This document shows positions 43,972 through 53,955 of a stretch of DNA of 64,000 bases, piece after piece (position 1 is the stretch's first letter; the number at the start of each line of letters is the position of its first letter). Both the position numbers and the translations under genes were made by a program. Source of the stretch: Caulobacterales bacterium (GTDB lineage Bacteria; Pseudomonadota; Alphaproteobacteria; Caulobacterales; Caulobacteraceae); assembly GCA_947474395.1 (NCBI GenBank), contig CANJID010000006.1, positions 1 to 64,000 of the forward strand, read 5' to 3'. Under the pieces are notes generated by a model. It searched no databases and was not told where the DNA came from. It saw only the letters and a program-made list of their open reading frames with translations.

Positions 43972-45146
43972 CCTGCTTTCAGGAAGGCGATCAGGGCCCC
44001 GGCGGCCTGGTCGGACGGATCGCCCTGCCCGCGGCCCATCTTCTCCAGCGCCGCGGTCTGTTCGGTCGCCTGAGCGGCGGCGAAACCGGGATCGTCGAGA
44101 CGTTTGCCGAGTTCCCGCGCCAGGGCTTCCCCGGTGCACCTTGTCTGGATCAGCTCGGGAGCCACCTCGCGCCCGGCGGCGACGTTGAAGAGGGTGATGT
44201 AGGGGGTGCGGATCAACAGGCTGGCCGCGAAATGGGTGACCGGGCCCAGCCGGTAGGCGATCACCATCGGGACCCCGGCCAGAGCCAGTTCGGTGGTGAC
44301 CGTGCCGCTGCAGGCCAGCGCCACGTCGGCGGCGACGAAGGCGTCGGCCTTCAGGGCCTCGTCCTCGATCAGGTGCGGCGGGTTGCGCCAGCCGGCCACG
44401 CCCTCGCGCACGACGTCGGCGACGGTGGAGGCGACCGGCATGACGACGTGCAGGCCGGGGCGCGTCGCCTTCAGCCGGTCCACGGCCTCCTCGAACGGGG
44501 GCAGCATGCGGCGGATTTCGCCCCGGCGGCTTCCCGGCAGGACCAGCAGGATAGGCTCGCCCTCTCCCGCCCCGATGTGGGTGAGAAGGCGTGCGGGGTC
44601 CGCAGCTGAGAAATCGCGGGCGAGCGCCGGATTGCCGACGAAGACGGTCTTCAATCCCGCCTTCTCGAACCAGGGGGCGTCGAAGGCGTGGATGGAAAGC
44701 AGCAGATCGACCGCCCCGGCCAGGGTGCGGGCGCGCCCGGGCCGCGAGGCCCAGACCTGGGGGCCGACATATTTGACCAGGGGCAGCTTGGGATCCTGCT
44801 CCCGCAGGCGGTGGGCCACGCGCAGGGTGAAGCCCCAGGAGTCGATCAGCACGGCCACGTCGGGCTTTTCGCGGGCGGCGATGGCGGCGGTCTCGCGGGC
44901 CCGGCGCAGGACCCTTGGGTAGGCGCGGATGCCGTCGGCGTAGCCGAAGATGGCGAGTTCGGCGATGTCGAAGGGGCTCTCGATCCCCTCGCGGGCCATG
45001 GCATGGCCACCCAGGCCGACGAAGCGGACGCCCGCGGATCCCAGGCGCGCGCGCAGGGCCCGCATCAGGCCGGCGCCCAGGATGTCGCCGGAAGCCTCGG
45101 CGGCGACCAGCATGACCGTCAAGGGCGTCAAGGTCTGGGGGGCCAC
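43968..45146 (-). CDS. lpxB: Lipid-A-disaccharide synthase
   Basis: LpxB joins lipid X to UDP-diacylglucosamine to form the lipid A disaccharide. The 392-residue protein has the family's opening VAAEASGDILGAGLMRAL, RVRFVGLGG-type region, VAVLIDSWGFTLRVA, YVGPQVWASRPGRA and LLVLPGSRRGEI, and the later YRLGPVTHFAASLLI. It is the last gene of the minus-strand array, 2 bases after lpxI, and converges on the DUF6152 gene. Confidence 0.95.
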   Translation of the reverse strand: MAPQTLTPLTVMLVAAEASGDILGAGLMRALRARLGSAGVRFVGLGGHAMAREGIESPFDIAELAIFGYADGIRAYPRVLRRARETAAIAAREKPDVAVLIDSWGFTLRVAHRLREQDPKLPLVKYVGPQVWASRPGRARTLAGAVDLLLSIHAFDAPWFEKAGLKTVFVGNPALARDFSAADPARLLTHIGAGEGEPILLVLPGSRRGEIRRMLPPFEEAVDRLKATRPGLHVVMPVASTVADVVREGVAGWRNPPHLIEDEALKADAFVAADVALACSGTVTTELALAGVPMVIAYRLGPVTHFAASLLIRTPYITLFNVAAGREVAPELIQTRCTGEALARELGKRLDDPGFAAAQATEQTAALEKMGRGQGDPSDQAAGALIAFLKAG

Positions 45147-45148
45147 GT

Positions 45149-46000
45149 TCAGCCTTCGGGGGGAATGCCGTGGACGAACAGGCCCAGGCGGTCCGCGGCG
45201 GCGATGACGGCGGGGCGGTCCAGGACCAGCATGGCGCCCGCCTCTCCCACGATCCCGGCCAGCCCGCAGGCGGCGGCGGCCTCCACGGTGGCGACACCGA
45301 TGGTCGGCAGGTCGACCCGGCGCTCCTGGATCGGCTTGGGCAGCTTGGCGAGCACGCCGTGGCGTGCCTCCGCCGTGCCCCGCCAGTCGGGATTGAGCGT
45401 GGCGCAGCGGGCCAGCATGGCGTCCGTGCCTTCTTGCGTCTCCACCGCCAGGACAGCGCCCCCGACGACCACGACGCCCTGGCCGATGTCGTAGCGGCCA
45501 ATGCCGCGCGCGACGGTGACGGCACGCTCGATGTCGCTCTTATGGCTTGCGGCCGGGGCGAGCGCGCCAAGCGGCCCCACGCCCAACACCAGGGTGCGGT
45601 TGATCGTGTCCGCTCCCTCGACCGCGAAGCCTTCCTTCTCGAACTCGCCGACCAGCCAACGCAGCAGGGCGTCGTCGCCATTCAGGGCCGCGGCGATGGC
45701 GCCCGGCAGGGCCTGGACCCCGCGCAGGTCCGGCTTGAGCTTGGCGAAGTCGGGACGATCGACCTGGCCGGCCATGCAGATCGCGCCGCAGCCGGCGGCC
45801 TTGAAGAGCTTGATGGCGCGGCCGAGCTCGCCCAGGCCGCACTCGGCGCCTTCATAGGCGTCCATGGCGGGGCCGGCGAAGCCCCGCAGGCGCAGGACGA
45901 ACAAGGGCCGGCCCTCGGCGCGACAGCGCATCGCGAGGGATACGGGAAGCTCGCCGCCCCCGGCGATCAGGCCGAGCTTGGGCGGCGAGGCGCTGGTCAC
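45149..46000 (-). CDS. lpxI: UDP-2,3-diacylglucosamine pyrophosphatase LpxI
   Basis: LpxI hydrolyses UDP-2,3-diacylglucosamine to lipid X, replacing the unrelated LpxH of enterobacteria; it was first described in Caulobacter. The 283-residue protein has [34 protein letters not shown] and the C-terminal [21 protein letters not shown]-like region, then [19 protein letters not shown]. It lies between lpxA and lpxB and overlaps the lpxA stop by 4 bases, which confirms the role. Confidence 0.95.
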   Translation of the reverse strand: MTSASPPKLGLIAGGGELPVSLAMRCRAEGRPLFVLRLRGFAGPAMDAYEGAECGLGELGRAIKLFKAAGCGAICMAGQVDRPDFAKLKPDLRGVQALPGAIAAALNGDDALLRWLVGEFEKEGFAVEGADTINRTLVLGVGPLGALAPAASHKSDIERAVTVARGIGRYDIGQGVVVVGGAVLAVETQEGTDAMLARCATLNPDWRGTAEARHGVLAKLPKPIQERRVDLPTIGVATVEAAAACGLAGIVGEAGAMLVLDRPAVIAAADRLGLFVHGIPPEG

Positions 46001-46785
46001 AGCGTCGGCAGGCAGAGCGGCCGGTTGGCGTCGGCCCGGATGAACTCGACGATCTCGGAGACCTCCGGCGAGGCGGAGTAGACCCGCGCCACGTCGTCCA
46101 GTCGCTCCTGGAAGGTGCCCTCGTCCGCGAACAGCAGGCGGTAGGCGGCACGCAGGTCGTTGATCGACTCGCGGGTGAAGCCGCGACGCTTCAGGCCCAC
46201 CAGGTTCAGCCCCTCGAGGTGGGCGTGGTTGCCCCAGACCGAGCCGAAGGGGATGACGTCCTTCACCACCAGGGCCCCCGCCCCGACGATGGCGTGGCGG
46301 CCGATGCGCACGTGCTGGTGCACCCCGGCGAGCCCCCCGATGATCACGAGGTCGCCGACGACGACGTGTCCGGCGAGGCCCGAGCCGTTGACCATGGTGA
46401 CCCGGTCGCCGAGCTGGCAGTCGTGAGCGACGTGGGCCCCGACCATGTAGAAGCCGTCGTCGCCGACCCGGGTGACGCCTCCGCCCAGGACGGTGCCGGC
46501 GTGCATGGTGACATGCTCGCGGATGGTGTTGCGGGCGCCGATGACCAGCCTGGTCTCTTCGCCCTTGTGGGCGGTGTGCTGTGGATCGCCCCCGAGCACG
46601 GCGAAGGCGTTCACGGACGTCCCCTCGCCGACCTCGGTGAAGCCGCCGACCACGACGTGGCTGACCAGGCGCACCCGGTCCTGCAGGACCACGTTCGGGC
46701 CAACGATGCAGAAGGGGCCGATCTCCACGTCCATGCCCAGGGCGGCGCCCTGATGGACGATGGCCGTGGGGTGGATCGTCACCAT
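45997..46785 (-). CDS. lpxA: UDP-N-acetylglucosamine acyltransferase
   Basis: LpxA starts lipid A synthesis by moving a 3-hydroxyacyl chain from ACP to UDP-GlcNAc. The 262-residue left-handed beta-helix opens [20 protein letters not shown] and shows the hexapeptide pattern throughout, the catalytic histidine in [15 protein letters not shown], and the C-terminal helical part ([18 protein letters not shown]). The start at 46785 follows the fabZ stop by 2 bases; longer frames run through fabZ. Confidence 0.96.
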   Translation of the reverse strand: MVTIHPTAIVHQGAALGMDVEIGPFCIVGPNVVLQDRVRLVSHVVVGGFTEVGEGTSVNAFAVLGGDPQHTAHKGEETRLVIGARNTIREHVTMHAGTVLGGGVTRVGDDGFYMVGAHVAHDCQLGDRVTMVNGSGLAGHVVVGDLVIIGGLAGVHQHVRIGRHAIVGAGALVVKDVIPFGSVWGNHAHLEGLNLVGLKRRGFTRESINDLRAAYRLLFADEGTFQERLDDVARVYSASPEVSEIVEFIRADANRPLCLPTL

Positions 46786-46787
46786 GG

Positions 46788-47261
46788 CTAGCGGCCTTCG
46801 ACCACCATGGCGGCGAACTCGACCTCGGCGGCCATCTTGTCGCCGACGAAGGCCTTGCCGCCGAACTTGAACACGTCGGAGCGCGCGCGCAGCACCTTCA
46901 CCGGCATGCGCAGGACATCGCCCGGACGCACCGGATAGCGGAAGCGCACGGCGTCCATCGACATGAACATGATGGTCTTGCCGGTGACGTCGGCCTCCAG
47001 CGACTTGGACATCAGGACCGCGCCGGTCTGGGCGATGGCCTCGATGATCAGCACGCCGGGCATGACCGGATTTTCGGGGAAGTGCCCCTGGAAGAAGGGC
47101 TCGTTCATGGTCACGCACTTGATGCCGACCATGGATTCGTGGGGGCGGTAGTCCTCCGCCCGGTCGATCAGCAGGAAGGGATAGCGGTGCGGAATGCGGC
47201 GCAGGATCTCGGCCATGTCGATGGCCAGCCCCGCTTCGGCTGCGACGAGAGTCTCAGTCAT
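46788..47261 (-). CDS. fabZ: 3-hydroxyacyl-ACP dehydratase FabZ
   Basis: FabZ dehydrates hydroxyacyl-ACP in fatty acid synthesis, competing with LpxA and LpxD for the same substrate, which fits its place between their genes. The 157-residue hot-dog protein has [14 protein letters not shown], the active histidine in [12 protein letters not shown] and the glutamate in IEAIAQTGA, then the terminal [10 protein letters not shown]. It overlaps the lpxD stop by 8 bases. Confidence 0.96.
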   Translation of the reverse strand: MTETLVAAEAGLAIDMAEILRRIPHRYPFLLIDRAEDYRPHESMVGIKCVTMNEPFFQGHFPENPVMPGVLIIEAIAQTGAVLMSKSLEADVTGKTIMFMSMDAVRFRYPVRPGDVLRMPVKVLRARSDVFKFGGKAFVGDKMAAEVEFAAMVVEGR

Positions 47262-48282
47262 CCGCGCTCGTTCTCCTCTCGACGCCCGCCTTGCGTATCA
47301 GCCAGGCGGTTTCGCGCATGAACTGGCGCAGCTGCCGGGCCGGAGCCCCGCCCCAGGTCTCGTCAGCCGGCACGTTATTCATCACGCCGGCCGCGGCGGC
47401 GATACGGGCGCGATCGCCGATGTCGATGTGGTCCGACACCCCCGCCCGTCCGCCGAACTGTACGTTGTCGCCCACGTTCACACTCCCGGAAATCCCGGTC
47501 TGGGCGGCCAGCACGCAGTTGCGTCCGATGCGGACGTTGTGGGCGATTTGGACAAGGTTGTCGATCTTGGTGTTTTCGCCCACGACGGTGTCGTCCCAGG
47601 CCCCGCGGTCGATGCAGGATCCGGCGCCCACGGTCACCCCGTCCTGCAGGATCACACGGCCGAGCTGGGGCACGTCAGCCTTGTCGCCGCCCAGGTCGGC
47701 CACGCCGAATCCGGCCTCGCCGATCATCGCGCCGGAAAAAAGGGTCACCCGGTCGCCGATCAGGGCGTGGCCGATGCTGGCGTTGGAGCCGATGACGCAG
47801 TCTCGGCCCATGGCGACGCCGGGGCCGATCACCGTATTGGCGCCGATCTCGGTGCGGGCGCCGATGCGCGCGCCGGGGCCGATCACCACCCCGTGGCTCA
47901 ACATCACCCCCTCCTCAAGCACCGCGTCCGGGTGGATGGCGGGATCGGTGATGGAATGGCGGCGGGGGCGGAACAGGCGGATGGCGGCCAGGGCGTAGGC
48001 CATCTGGGGCGCGCGCGCGACCAGGACGGCGCATCCGGCGGGCGCGCCCTCGGCGTACTCGGATCGAATGAAACAGGCGCCGGCCCGGGTGTCAGCCAGG
48101 GAGGCGACGTGGCGGCGGTCGCCGAGAAAGGCGATGTCCCGCGGGCCCGCCCTGCCGAGGGGAGCCGCGGATTCGACCCGCCGCTCGCCGTCGGCCTGGT
48201 TCGCCAGCACAGAGCCGGTCAGTTCGGCCAGCTCGGCCAGGGAGACGGGACCCAGGAACTCGAAGAAACGCGGATCGGGCAT
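47254..48282 (-). CDS. lpxD: UDP-3-O-(3-hydroxyacyl)glucosamine N-acyltransferase
   Basis: LpxD adds the second acyl chain in lipid A synthesis. The 342-residue protein has the uridine-binding N-terminal domain (FFEFLGPVSLAELAELTG) and a long hexapeptide beta-helix, with the histidine-containing segment IDNLVQIAHNVRIGRN near the active site and ISGSVNVGDNVQFGGRAGV. I use the ATG at 48282, where MPDPRFFEF begins and GAGGTGG lies upstream; an ATG at 48315 would add 11 Arg/Gly-rich residues. Confidence 0.95.
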   Translation of the reverse strand: MPDPRFFEFLGPVSLAELAELTGSVLANQADGERRVESAAPLGRAGPRDIAFLGDRRHVASLADTRAGACFIRSEYAEGAPAGCAVLVARAPQMAYALAAIRLFRPRRHSITDPAIHPDAVLEEGVMLSHGVVIGPGARIGARTEIGANTVIGPGVAMGRDCVIGSNASIGHALIGDRVTLFSGAMIGEAGFGVADLGGDKADVPQLGRVILQDGVTVGAGSCIDRGAWDDTVVGENTKIDNLVQIAHNVRIGRNCVLAAQTGISGSVNVGDNVQFGGRAGVSDHIDIGDRARIAAAAGVMNNVPADETWGGAPARQLRQFMRETAWLIRKAGVERRTSADD

Positions 48283-48373
48283 CCGGCCACCACCTCGCCG
48301 AACTGGGGCATCCATTTACTCTTAAGGCGATCCGCGCCGCGGATCGCCTCAAAAAGCTAAGTTCGCAGGCCTG

Positions 48374-49042
48374 TTACGGGCGGGCCGGCGTGGTGGCCTG
48401 GTCGAGACGGGCGCGCTCGAACGTGATCGTGGTCCGCTTGGTGTTCAGCGAGGTCGTGACCGCCGGGCTGATATCCATCGAGGTGTTGGCCGCGATCAGG
48501 GCCGTCTGGTCGACCACCACCGCGCAGTTGCGCTGGGTGTAGACCGTCACCAGCAGCGGGTTGACGTCGTTGACGATGGTCTGCAGCGCGCGGTTCTTGG
48601 TCTCGTCCAGTTCCTGGGCCCGGAGCTGTTCCTTCTCCTGGTAGGCCTGGATACGGGCGTTGATGGCGTTGGCGCGCTGGGTGAACTGATCCGGCGTGAT
48701 GGTCGCGCGCTGGTTCTGCAGCGCCGTACCGTCGTTCTGGATCGAGGTGCGCTCCGGGTTGAGCTCGGCCTCGACCTGGGCCGCGAGCTGCTGCATCCGC
48801 GCCAGATAGGCCTTGCCGACGAGGGAGTCGCCGATGGCCTTGTCGAACGAGAAGATGCAGACCCCGCCGATCGGCGGGCCCGGCGGGGGCGTGAAGTTGG
48901 CCGGAGCCGGAGCTGCGGCGGCCGCCGCAGCGGGAGCAGTGGCGGCCGGACGAGCGGCGGTGGCGGCAGCGGCGGCGTTCGCGGCGAGCGGAGCCGCGAG
49001 GGCGATGGCGGCGACAGCCGCGCAGAGGCGCATCTGGGTCAT
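48374..49042 (-). CDS. OmpH/Skp-family periplasmic chaperone with Ala-rich linker
   Basis: A 222-residue exported protein. After the signal peptide (LCAAVAAIALAAPLAANA) comes an unusual Ala/Pro-rich stretch of about 30 residues, then the OmpH/Skp body: GGVCIFSFDKAIGDSLVGKA, long coiled-coil helices (AYQEKEQLRAQELDETKNRA) and LLVTVYTQRNCAVVVDQTAL. Skp holds unfolded outer-membrane proteins for the BAM complex. It lies 8 bases downstream of bamA and upstream of lpxD, the classic order. The linker is longer than in enterobacterial Skp. Confidence 0.85.
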   Translation of the reverse strand: MTQMRLCAAVAAIALAAPLAANAAAAATAARPAATAPAAAAAAAPAPANFTPPPGPPIGGVCIFSFDKAIGDSLVGKAYLARMQQLAAQVEAELNPERTSIQNDGTALQNQRATITPDQFTQRANAINARIQAYQEKEQLRAQELDETKNRALQTIVNDVNPLLVTVYTQRNCAVVVDQTALIAANTSMDISPAVTTSLNTKRTTITFERARLDQATTPARP

Positions 49043-49050
49043 GGGCTCTT

Positions 49051-51477
49051 CTAAAACTGAGTGGCGGTGGAGAAACGGAAGGTTTCGGTCTTGTCGTAGG
49101 GCGCTTTAGCCAGAATCTTGCTGAAGTCGATCCGCAGCGGCCCCATCGGAGAGGTCCAGTATACACTGATGCCGGCCGAGGCGCGCAGCTTCAGATCGTC
49201 GCGAACCGTCGCGGACTGGATCGAGCCTCGATCCAACAACCCGACAGTACCCCCGTACAGGAACAGTTCGGTCTTGATGCCGTACTGGTCAGGCAGCCGG
49301 TTCGGCAGGCTCAAGGTTAGGTTGCCGATGGCGTAGGCGTTGCCGCCGAGGGATTCGTCATACTGGGTGTCGCGCGGGCCGATGCCGGCCGTCTCGAAGC
49401 CCGGGAAGGTGTTGCCGCCCTTGTAGAAGCGGTCGTTGATCCGGACCTGATCGCCGGCCCAGCCGGTGATGTAGCCGGCCTGGCCCTGCACGGTCAGGAT
49501 CCAGGCGGGGGTGAAGCCGTGGTACCAGGCGCCGACCGTCTCGGTGCGGATGTACTTCACGTTGCCGCCGAAGCCGGCGAAGTCCTGGGTGAAGCTGAAG
49601 GTGAAGCCGCGGGTCGGCCGGATCGGATCGTTCCGCCGGTCGAGGACGAGGCTGTAGCCCATCAGCGACGTCAGGTGCGCCCCGAGCTGGTCGCAGATGG
49701 TCAGCGAGGTCAGGCCCAGTTCGCAGCTCCCGCCGCTGACGACCACGCGGTCGGTGCGCAGCTGGTAGCGGGTCTGCAGATAGGTCGTGGTGTTGAGCGG
49801 GAAGCCCAGCCGCAGGCCCATGCCGAGGGATTCGGTGTCGAAGCCCGTGTAGTCGGTGAAGTTGTACTTGTAGGAGTACAGGTCCACCCCGCCGCGCAGG
49901 TCGCGTCCGAGGAACCGCGGCTCTGTGAAACGGAAGTCGATCTGCTGGCGCAGGGAGCCGATCGAGGCCCGCAGCGAGACGTCCTGGCCGCGGCCGCGGA
50001 AGTTGTGCTCGCTGACGCCGATGTCCAGCAGCAGCTTGTCGAACGAGGAATAGCCGGCGCCGAAGCTGAGCTCGCCGGTGGGCTGCTCCTCGACCTTGGC
50101 GCGCAGGATGGTGCGGTCCGCGGCCGAGCCCGGAATATTCTCGACCTCGACGGTCTTGAAGAAGCCGAGGCGCTTGACCTCGGTCTTGGAGCGGTCGACC
50201 AGCACGCGGTTGTAGGCGTCGCCCTCGGCCAGCCGGATCTCGCGGCGGATCACCGGGTCCAGGGTGCGGGTGTTGCCGACGATGTCGATGCGCTCGATGT
50301 AGACGCGCGGCCCCTCGCGGACCTCGAAGGTCACATCGACGGTGTTCTTCTCGCGGTTCGGCACGTAGCGCGGGCGGATGTCCACGAACGCGAAGCCCGC
50401 GGCGCCGGCCGCGAAGGTCAGGGCGTCGACGGCGGTCTCGATGCGGTCGCTCTGGTAGATCTCGCCGGGGCGGATCGGCAGCAGGGCGCGCAGGATGTTG
50501 GCGTCCAGCCGCTTCAGGTCGGTGGTGACCTTTAGGTCGCCGAAGCGGTACCGGGGACCCTCGTCGATCGTGTAGGTGACGGCGAAGGTCTTCTGGTCGG
50601 GCGACAGCTCGGCGATCGAGGAGGACACCTTGAAATCATAGTAGCCGCGGTTGGTGTAGTGCTTGCGCAGCTGCTCGCGGTCGTACTCGATCCGGTCGGG
50701 GTCGTAGTTGTCGTTGGACTGGAAGAACTTCCACCAGTGGGTCTCGCGGGTGGCGATGACGTCGCGCAGCCCGTTGTCCGAGAATGCCTGGTTGCCGAGG
50801 AAGTTGATGCGGGTGATGCCGGTCTTGGGGCCTTCCTCGATCTTGAAGATCAGGTCCACGCGCCGCTGCGGCAACTCGACGATCTGCGGCGTAACGGCGG
50901 CGGAGATGCGGCCGGCCCGCCGGTAGAGCTCGACGATGCGCTGCACGTCCTGCTGGACGTTCGACTTGGTGAAGATGCCGCGCGGGTGGACGGTCACCTC
51001 GTCGCGCAGCTTCTCGTTGTTGAGGGCCGAATTCCCCTCGAACACCACCTGGTTGATGATCGGGTTCTCGACCACGCGGATGACCAGCTGGTCGCCGCGC
51101 AGGCTGACGACCACGTCGTCGAACAGCTCGGTGCGGAACAGGGTCTTCACCGCGAGGTCGATGCGGGCGGCGTCGACCACCTCCCCGACCTGGATCGGCA
51201 CGTAGGAGATGATGGTGGCCGCCTCGATCCGCTCGTTGCCCTCAACGGCGAAGGTGCGGACGATGCCGCGCTCGACGGCGGGACCCACGGGAAGGGGCGC
51301 GAGGTTGACCGGCGGCGCGCCGGCGGGCGCGGCCGGCGTGTTGGGCTGGTCAGGCACCTGGATAGGCGTCAGCCCTCCGGCCGGCGCCCCTGCGAGGGCG
51401 CCTGTGGCGAGCATAGTAGAAGCCATGAGGGCCACGCCGAGGGCGAGCGCGGAGCGACAGGCGCGGATTCGAACCAT
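49051..51477 (-). CDS. bamA: BamA, outer membrane protein assembly factor
   Basis: BamA inserts beta-barrel proteins into the outer membrane. The 808-residue protein has a signal peptide (residues about 1-29), a Pro-rich linker, five POTRA domains (for example RTFAVEGNERIEAATIISYV and YIERIDIVGNTRTLD) and a 16-strand barrel with GGVDLYSYKYNF and the conserved lid-lock region TRGFTFSFTQDF. It ends in FRFSTATQF, with the C-terminal phenylalanine that closes the barrel. Between rseP and skp, it is in the usual order. Confidence 0.96.
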   Translation of the reverse strand: MVRIRACRSALALGVALMASTMLATGALAGAPAGGLTPIQVPDQPNTPAAPAGAPPVNLAPLPVGPAVERGIVRTFAVEGNERIEAATIISYVPIQVGEVVDAARIDLAVKTLFRTELFDDVVVSLRGDQLVIRVVENPIINQVVFEGNSALNNEKLRDEVTVHPRGIFTKSNVQQDVQRIVELYRRAGRISAAVTPQIVELPQRRVDLIFKIEEGPKTGITRINFLGNQAFSDNGLRDVIATRETHWWKFFQSNDNYDPDRIEYDREQLRKHYTNRGYYDFKVSSSIAELSPDQKTFAVTYTIDEGPRYRFGDLKVTTDLKRLDANILRALLPIRPGEIYQSDRIETAVDALTFAAGAAGFAFVDIRPRYVPNREKNTVDVTFEVREGPRVYIERIDIVGNTRTLDPVIRREIRLAEGDAYNRVLVDRSKTEVKRLGFFKTVEVENIPGSAADRTILRAKVEEQPTGELSFGAGYSSFDKLLLDIGVSEHNFRGRGQDVSLRASIGSLRQQIDFRFTEPRFLGRDLRGGVDLYSYKYNFTDYTGFDTESLGMGLRLGFPLNTTTYLQTRYQLRTDRVVVSGGSCELGLTSLTICDQLGAHLTSLMGYSLVLDRRNDPIRPTRGFTFSFTQDFAGFGGNVKYIRTETVGAWYHGFTPAWILTVQGQAGYITGWAGDQVRINDRFYKGGNTFPGFETAGIGPRDTQYDESLGGNAYAIGNLTLSLPNRLPDQYGIKTELFLYGGTVGLLDRGSIQSATVRDDLKLRASAGISVYWTSPMGPLRIDFSKILAKAPYDKTETFRFSTATQF

Positions 51478-51506
51478 TCTATGAACCGTCGGCGGGGCGG
51501 CGGGGC

Positions 51507-52730
51507 TCAGGAGAACAGCCCGCCGAGGAGTTTGAACACGCGCAATTGCTGCAAGTCGTTCCAGGTCGCGAACAACATCAATCCCAACAGCAAAGCAAGC
51601 CCCACGCGGTACCCGGCTGCCTGAACCTTGGCCGCAAGCGGGCGGCGGGCCAGGGCCTCGTAGACGTAGAACAGCAAATGGCCGCCATCGAGCACAGGCA
51701 CGGGCAGCAGATTCATGAACCCGATTCCGACCGAGAGGGCGGCGGCCAGGCCCAGGAGCGCCACCAGGCCGCCGGCGACCTGGCTGCCGAAATTCGATGC
51801 GCCCTCGGCGCCGGCCTGGGCGATCTTGCCGGAAAAGGCGCCGATCCGCAGGGGCCCGCCGAGCTGGTCGCCCGACTCCAGGCCCCGGACCATACGGCCA
51901 AGGTACTGCAGGGTGGTGCTCAGGGTCTCGCCCGTCTTCTGCACCCCGCCGACCATGGCCTCGACCGGGGTGTAGTGCTTGACGAACACGTCCTCGCGGG
52001 CGCCGAGCGTGCCGAGGCCCAGGGAGCCCATCTTGTTGCTGAAGCCCGTGAGAGGATCGACCTGAGCCTTGCGCTCCGGAATCGCCGTCAACTGAACCGG
52101 GGCGCCGCCGCGATCGACGGTGAAGCGGATCGGCTCTCCGGCGCGGAAGATGACGTAGCGCTTGATCTCGTAGAAATCGCTGATCGGGCGGTCCTCGATG
52201 GCCTTCACAAGGTCGCCCTTCATGAAGCCTGCGCGCTCCGCGGGGCTGCCAGGCTCGACCATGCCCACGCGCGGCTTCCAGCCCACTTCGCCGAAGGTCC
52301 CCAGCAGGAAGGCGAACAGGACGATGGCCAGGAGGAAGTTGGCCACCGGTCCGGCGAGGACAACCAGCGACCGGGCCCAGATCGGCTTGAAGTGGAAGTA
52401 GCGACGCTCGGCCCCTACCCCTTCACGCTGGCGGATATTGGCTTTGAGCTGGGCGAGGTCATCGGCGTCCGGAACCGAGGAGCTGGCCTCGGCGTCGCCG
52501 GAAAAGCGCACATAGCCGCCGAGAGGGATCCACCCCACCCGCCACTCTACGCCGCCCTTGTCGGTCCAGCTGAAGATCGCCTTGCCGAAGCCGATGGCGA
52601 AGCGGTCGACCGCCACGCCCAGAGCCCGCGCCATCGCGAAGTGACCCAGTTCGTGGATGGTGACGACGAGCGTCAGCACGAACAGGAACGGCACGACGTA
52701 GATCAGGATGTTGTGGATCAAAGCGAACAT
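51507..52730 (-). CDS. rseP: Site-2 metalloprotease RseP (MmpA in Caulobacter)
   Basis: An intramembrane zinc protease of 407 residues. The zinc site HELGH is in VVTIHELGHFAMARAL near residue 26, the PDZ domain lies centrally (GMVEPGSPAERAGFMKGDL), and the third zinc ligand motif NLLPVPVLDGGH is near residue 340. RseP cleaves RseA to free sigma-E in enterobacteria. The Caulobacter orthologue MmpA cleaves the polar protein PodJ. Which substrates apply here cannot be read from the sequence. It sits between dxr and bamA. Confidence 0.95.
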   Translation of the reverse strand: MFALIHNILIYVVPFLFVLTLVVTIHELGHFAMARALGVAVDRFAIGFGKAIFSWTDKGGVEWRVGWIPLGGYVRFSGDAEASSSVPDADDLAQLKANIRQREGVGAERRYFHFKPIWARSLVVLAGPVANFLLAIVLFAFLLGTFGEVGWKPRVGMVEPGSPAERAGFMKGDLVKAIEDRPISDFYEIKRYVIFRAGEPIRFTVDRGGAPVQLTAIPERKAQVDPLTGFSNKMGSLGLGTLGAREDVFVKHYTPVEAMVGGVQKTGETLSTTLQYLGRMVRGLESGDQLGGPLRIGAFSGKIAQAGAEGASNFGSQVAGGLVALLGLAAALSVGIGFMNLLPVPVLDGGHLLFYVYEALARRPLAAKVQAAGYRVGLALLLGLMLFATWNDLQQLRVFKLLGGLFS

Positions 52731-52752
52731 GGGCGGGCGGGAACCTTCCGGG

Positions 52753-53955
52753 TCAGTTCAAACGATCCAATCGCGACACGACTTCTGTCGCGACCCGACG
52801 GGCGTGGTTGTCCACCTCGAGGGCGGTCTCCAGCGCGTCGTCCCACGCTCCCCCGCCGAATCCCCCGTTGGCCGACATGCGGTCCAGGGTCTCCGACACA
52901 GCGGCCGCAATATCGAGAAAGCCGATCCGGCGGTCAAGGAAGGCCGCCACGGCTGTCTCATTGGCCGCATTGAAACTGTTGGGCGCGGTTCCTCCGAGCC
53001 GAAGCACCTCGCGGGCGAGGGACAACGCCGGAAACCTCTGCAAGTCCGGCGCCTGGAAGGTCAGGGAACCGATGGCGGCCAGGTCGAGCTTGGGCGCGGG
53101 CCAGGGCAGCCGGTCGGGCCAGGCGAAGGCGCAGGCGATGGGCGCGCGCATGTCCGGCGGTCCGAGCTGGGCCAGGGTGGACCCGTCCTCGTACTCGACC
53201 ATGGAATGGATGATCGACTGCGGATGCACCAAGACCTCGATCTTCGTTTCGGGGGTCGCGAACAGGTATGACGCCTCGATCATTTCGAGGCCCTTATTCA
53301 TCATGGTCGCGGAATCGATCGAAATCTTGGCGCCCATGGACCAATTCGGATGGGCCACCGCCTGCTCGGGCGTGGCGCCCGACATGGCCTGCAGGGTCCA
53401 GTCCCGGAACGGGCCGCCCGAGGCGGTGAGAATCAGCTTGGACACCCGGTCGATGCAGGCCGGCTGCAGCACCTGGAAGATGGCCGAGTGCTCGGAATCC
53501 ACCGGGATCACCACCCCGCCGGCCGCCTTGGCCGCGGCGAGCAGGGCCGGGCCGGCGCAGACCAGGCTTTCCTTGTTGGCCAGGCCGATCACCGAACCGG
53601 CGCGGGCGGCCGCCAGGGTGGGCGCCAGGCCCGCCGAGCCGACGATGGCCGCCATAACCCAGTCCGCGCCGTCGCCCGCGACTTCCACAATGGCCTGAGC
53701 CCCGGCGGCGGCGGCGACGCCCGAGCCGTTCAGGCGCTCCCTCAGTTCGGGCAGCAGCGATTCGTCGGCGATCACCGCGGTACGGGGGCGCCACTTCAGG
53801 GCCTGCTCGGCCAGCAGCGCTACATTTCGGCCGGCGGTAAGCCCGGTCACCGACACCTCGGCGGCCCCTTCGGCGACGGCGCGCTCCAGCAAATCGAGGG
53901 TGGAGACCCCGATCGAGCCGGTCGATCCCAGCACGGTCACCGTACGCAACGCCAT
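52753..53955 (-). CDS. dxr: 1-deoxy-D-xylulose 5-phosphate reductoisomerase
   Basis: Dxr makes methylerythritol phosphate, the first committed step of the MEP isoprenoid pathway. The 400 residues begin [19 protein letters not shown], the NADPH-binding motif, and include [27 protein letters not shown] with the metal ligands, and SGGPFRDW and [20 protein letters not shown] further on. Its ATG at 53955 shares one base with the cdsA stop (TGATG), so the two are translationally coupled. The product feeds UppS. Confidence 0.96.
   Translation of the reverse strand: MALRTVTVLGSTGSIGVSTLDLLERAVAEGAAEVSVTGLTAGRNVALLAEQALKWRPRTAVIADESLLPELRERLNGSGVAAAAGAQAIVEVAGDGADWVMAAIVGSAGLAPTLAAARAGSVIGLANKESLVCAGPALLAAAKAAGGVVIPVDSEHSAIFQVLQPACIDRVSKLILTASGGPFRDWTLQAMSGATPEQAVAHPNWSMGAKISIDSATMMNKGLEMIEASYLFATPETKIEVLVHPQSIIHSMVEYEDGSTLAQLGPPDMRAPIACAFAWPDRLPWPAPKLDLAAIGSLTFQAPDLQRFPALSLAREVLRLGGTAPNSFNAANETAVAAFLDRRIGFLDIAAAVSETLDRMSANGGFGGGAWDDALETALEVDNHARRVATEVVSRLDRLN

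Noticed and set aside
43537-45681. 714-codon minus-strand frame over lpxB and lpxI
   Set aside because: Both genes are clear in other frames; this one has Arg/Pro-rich low-complexity composition.
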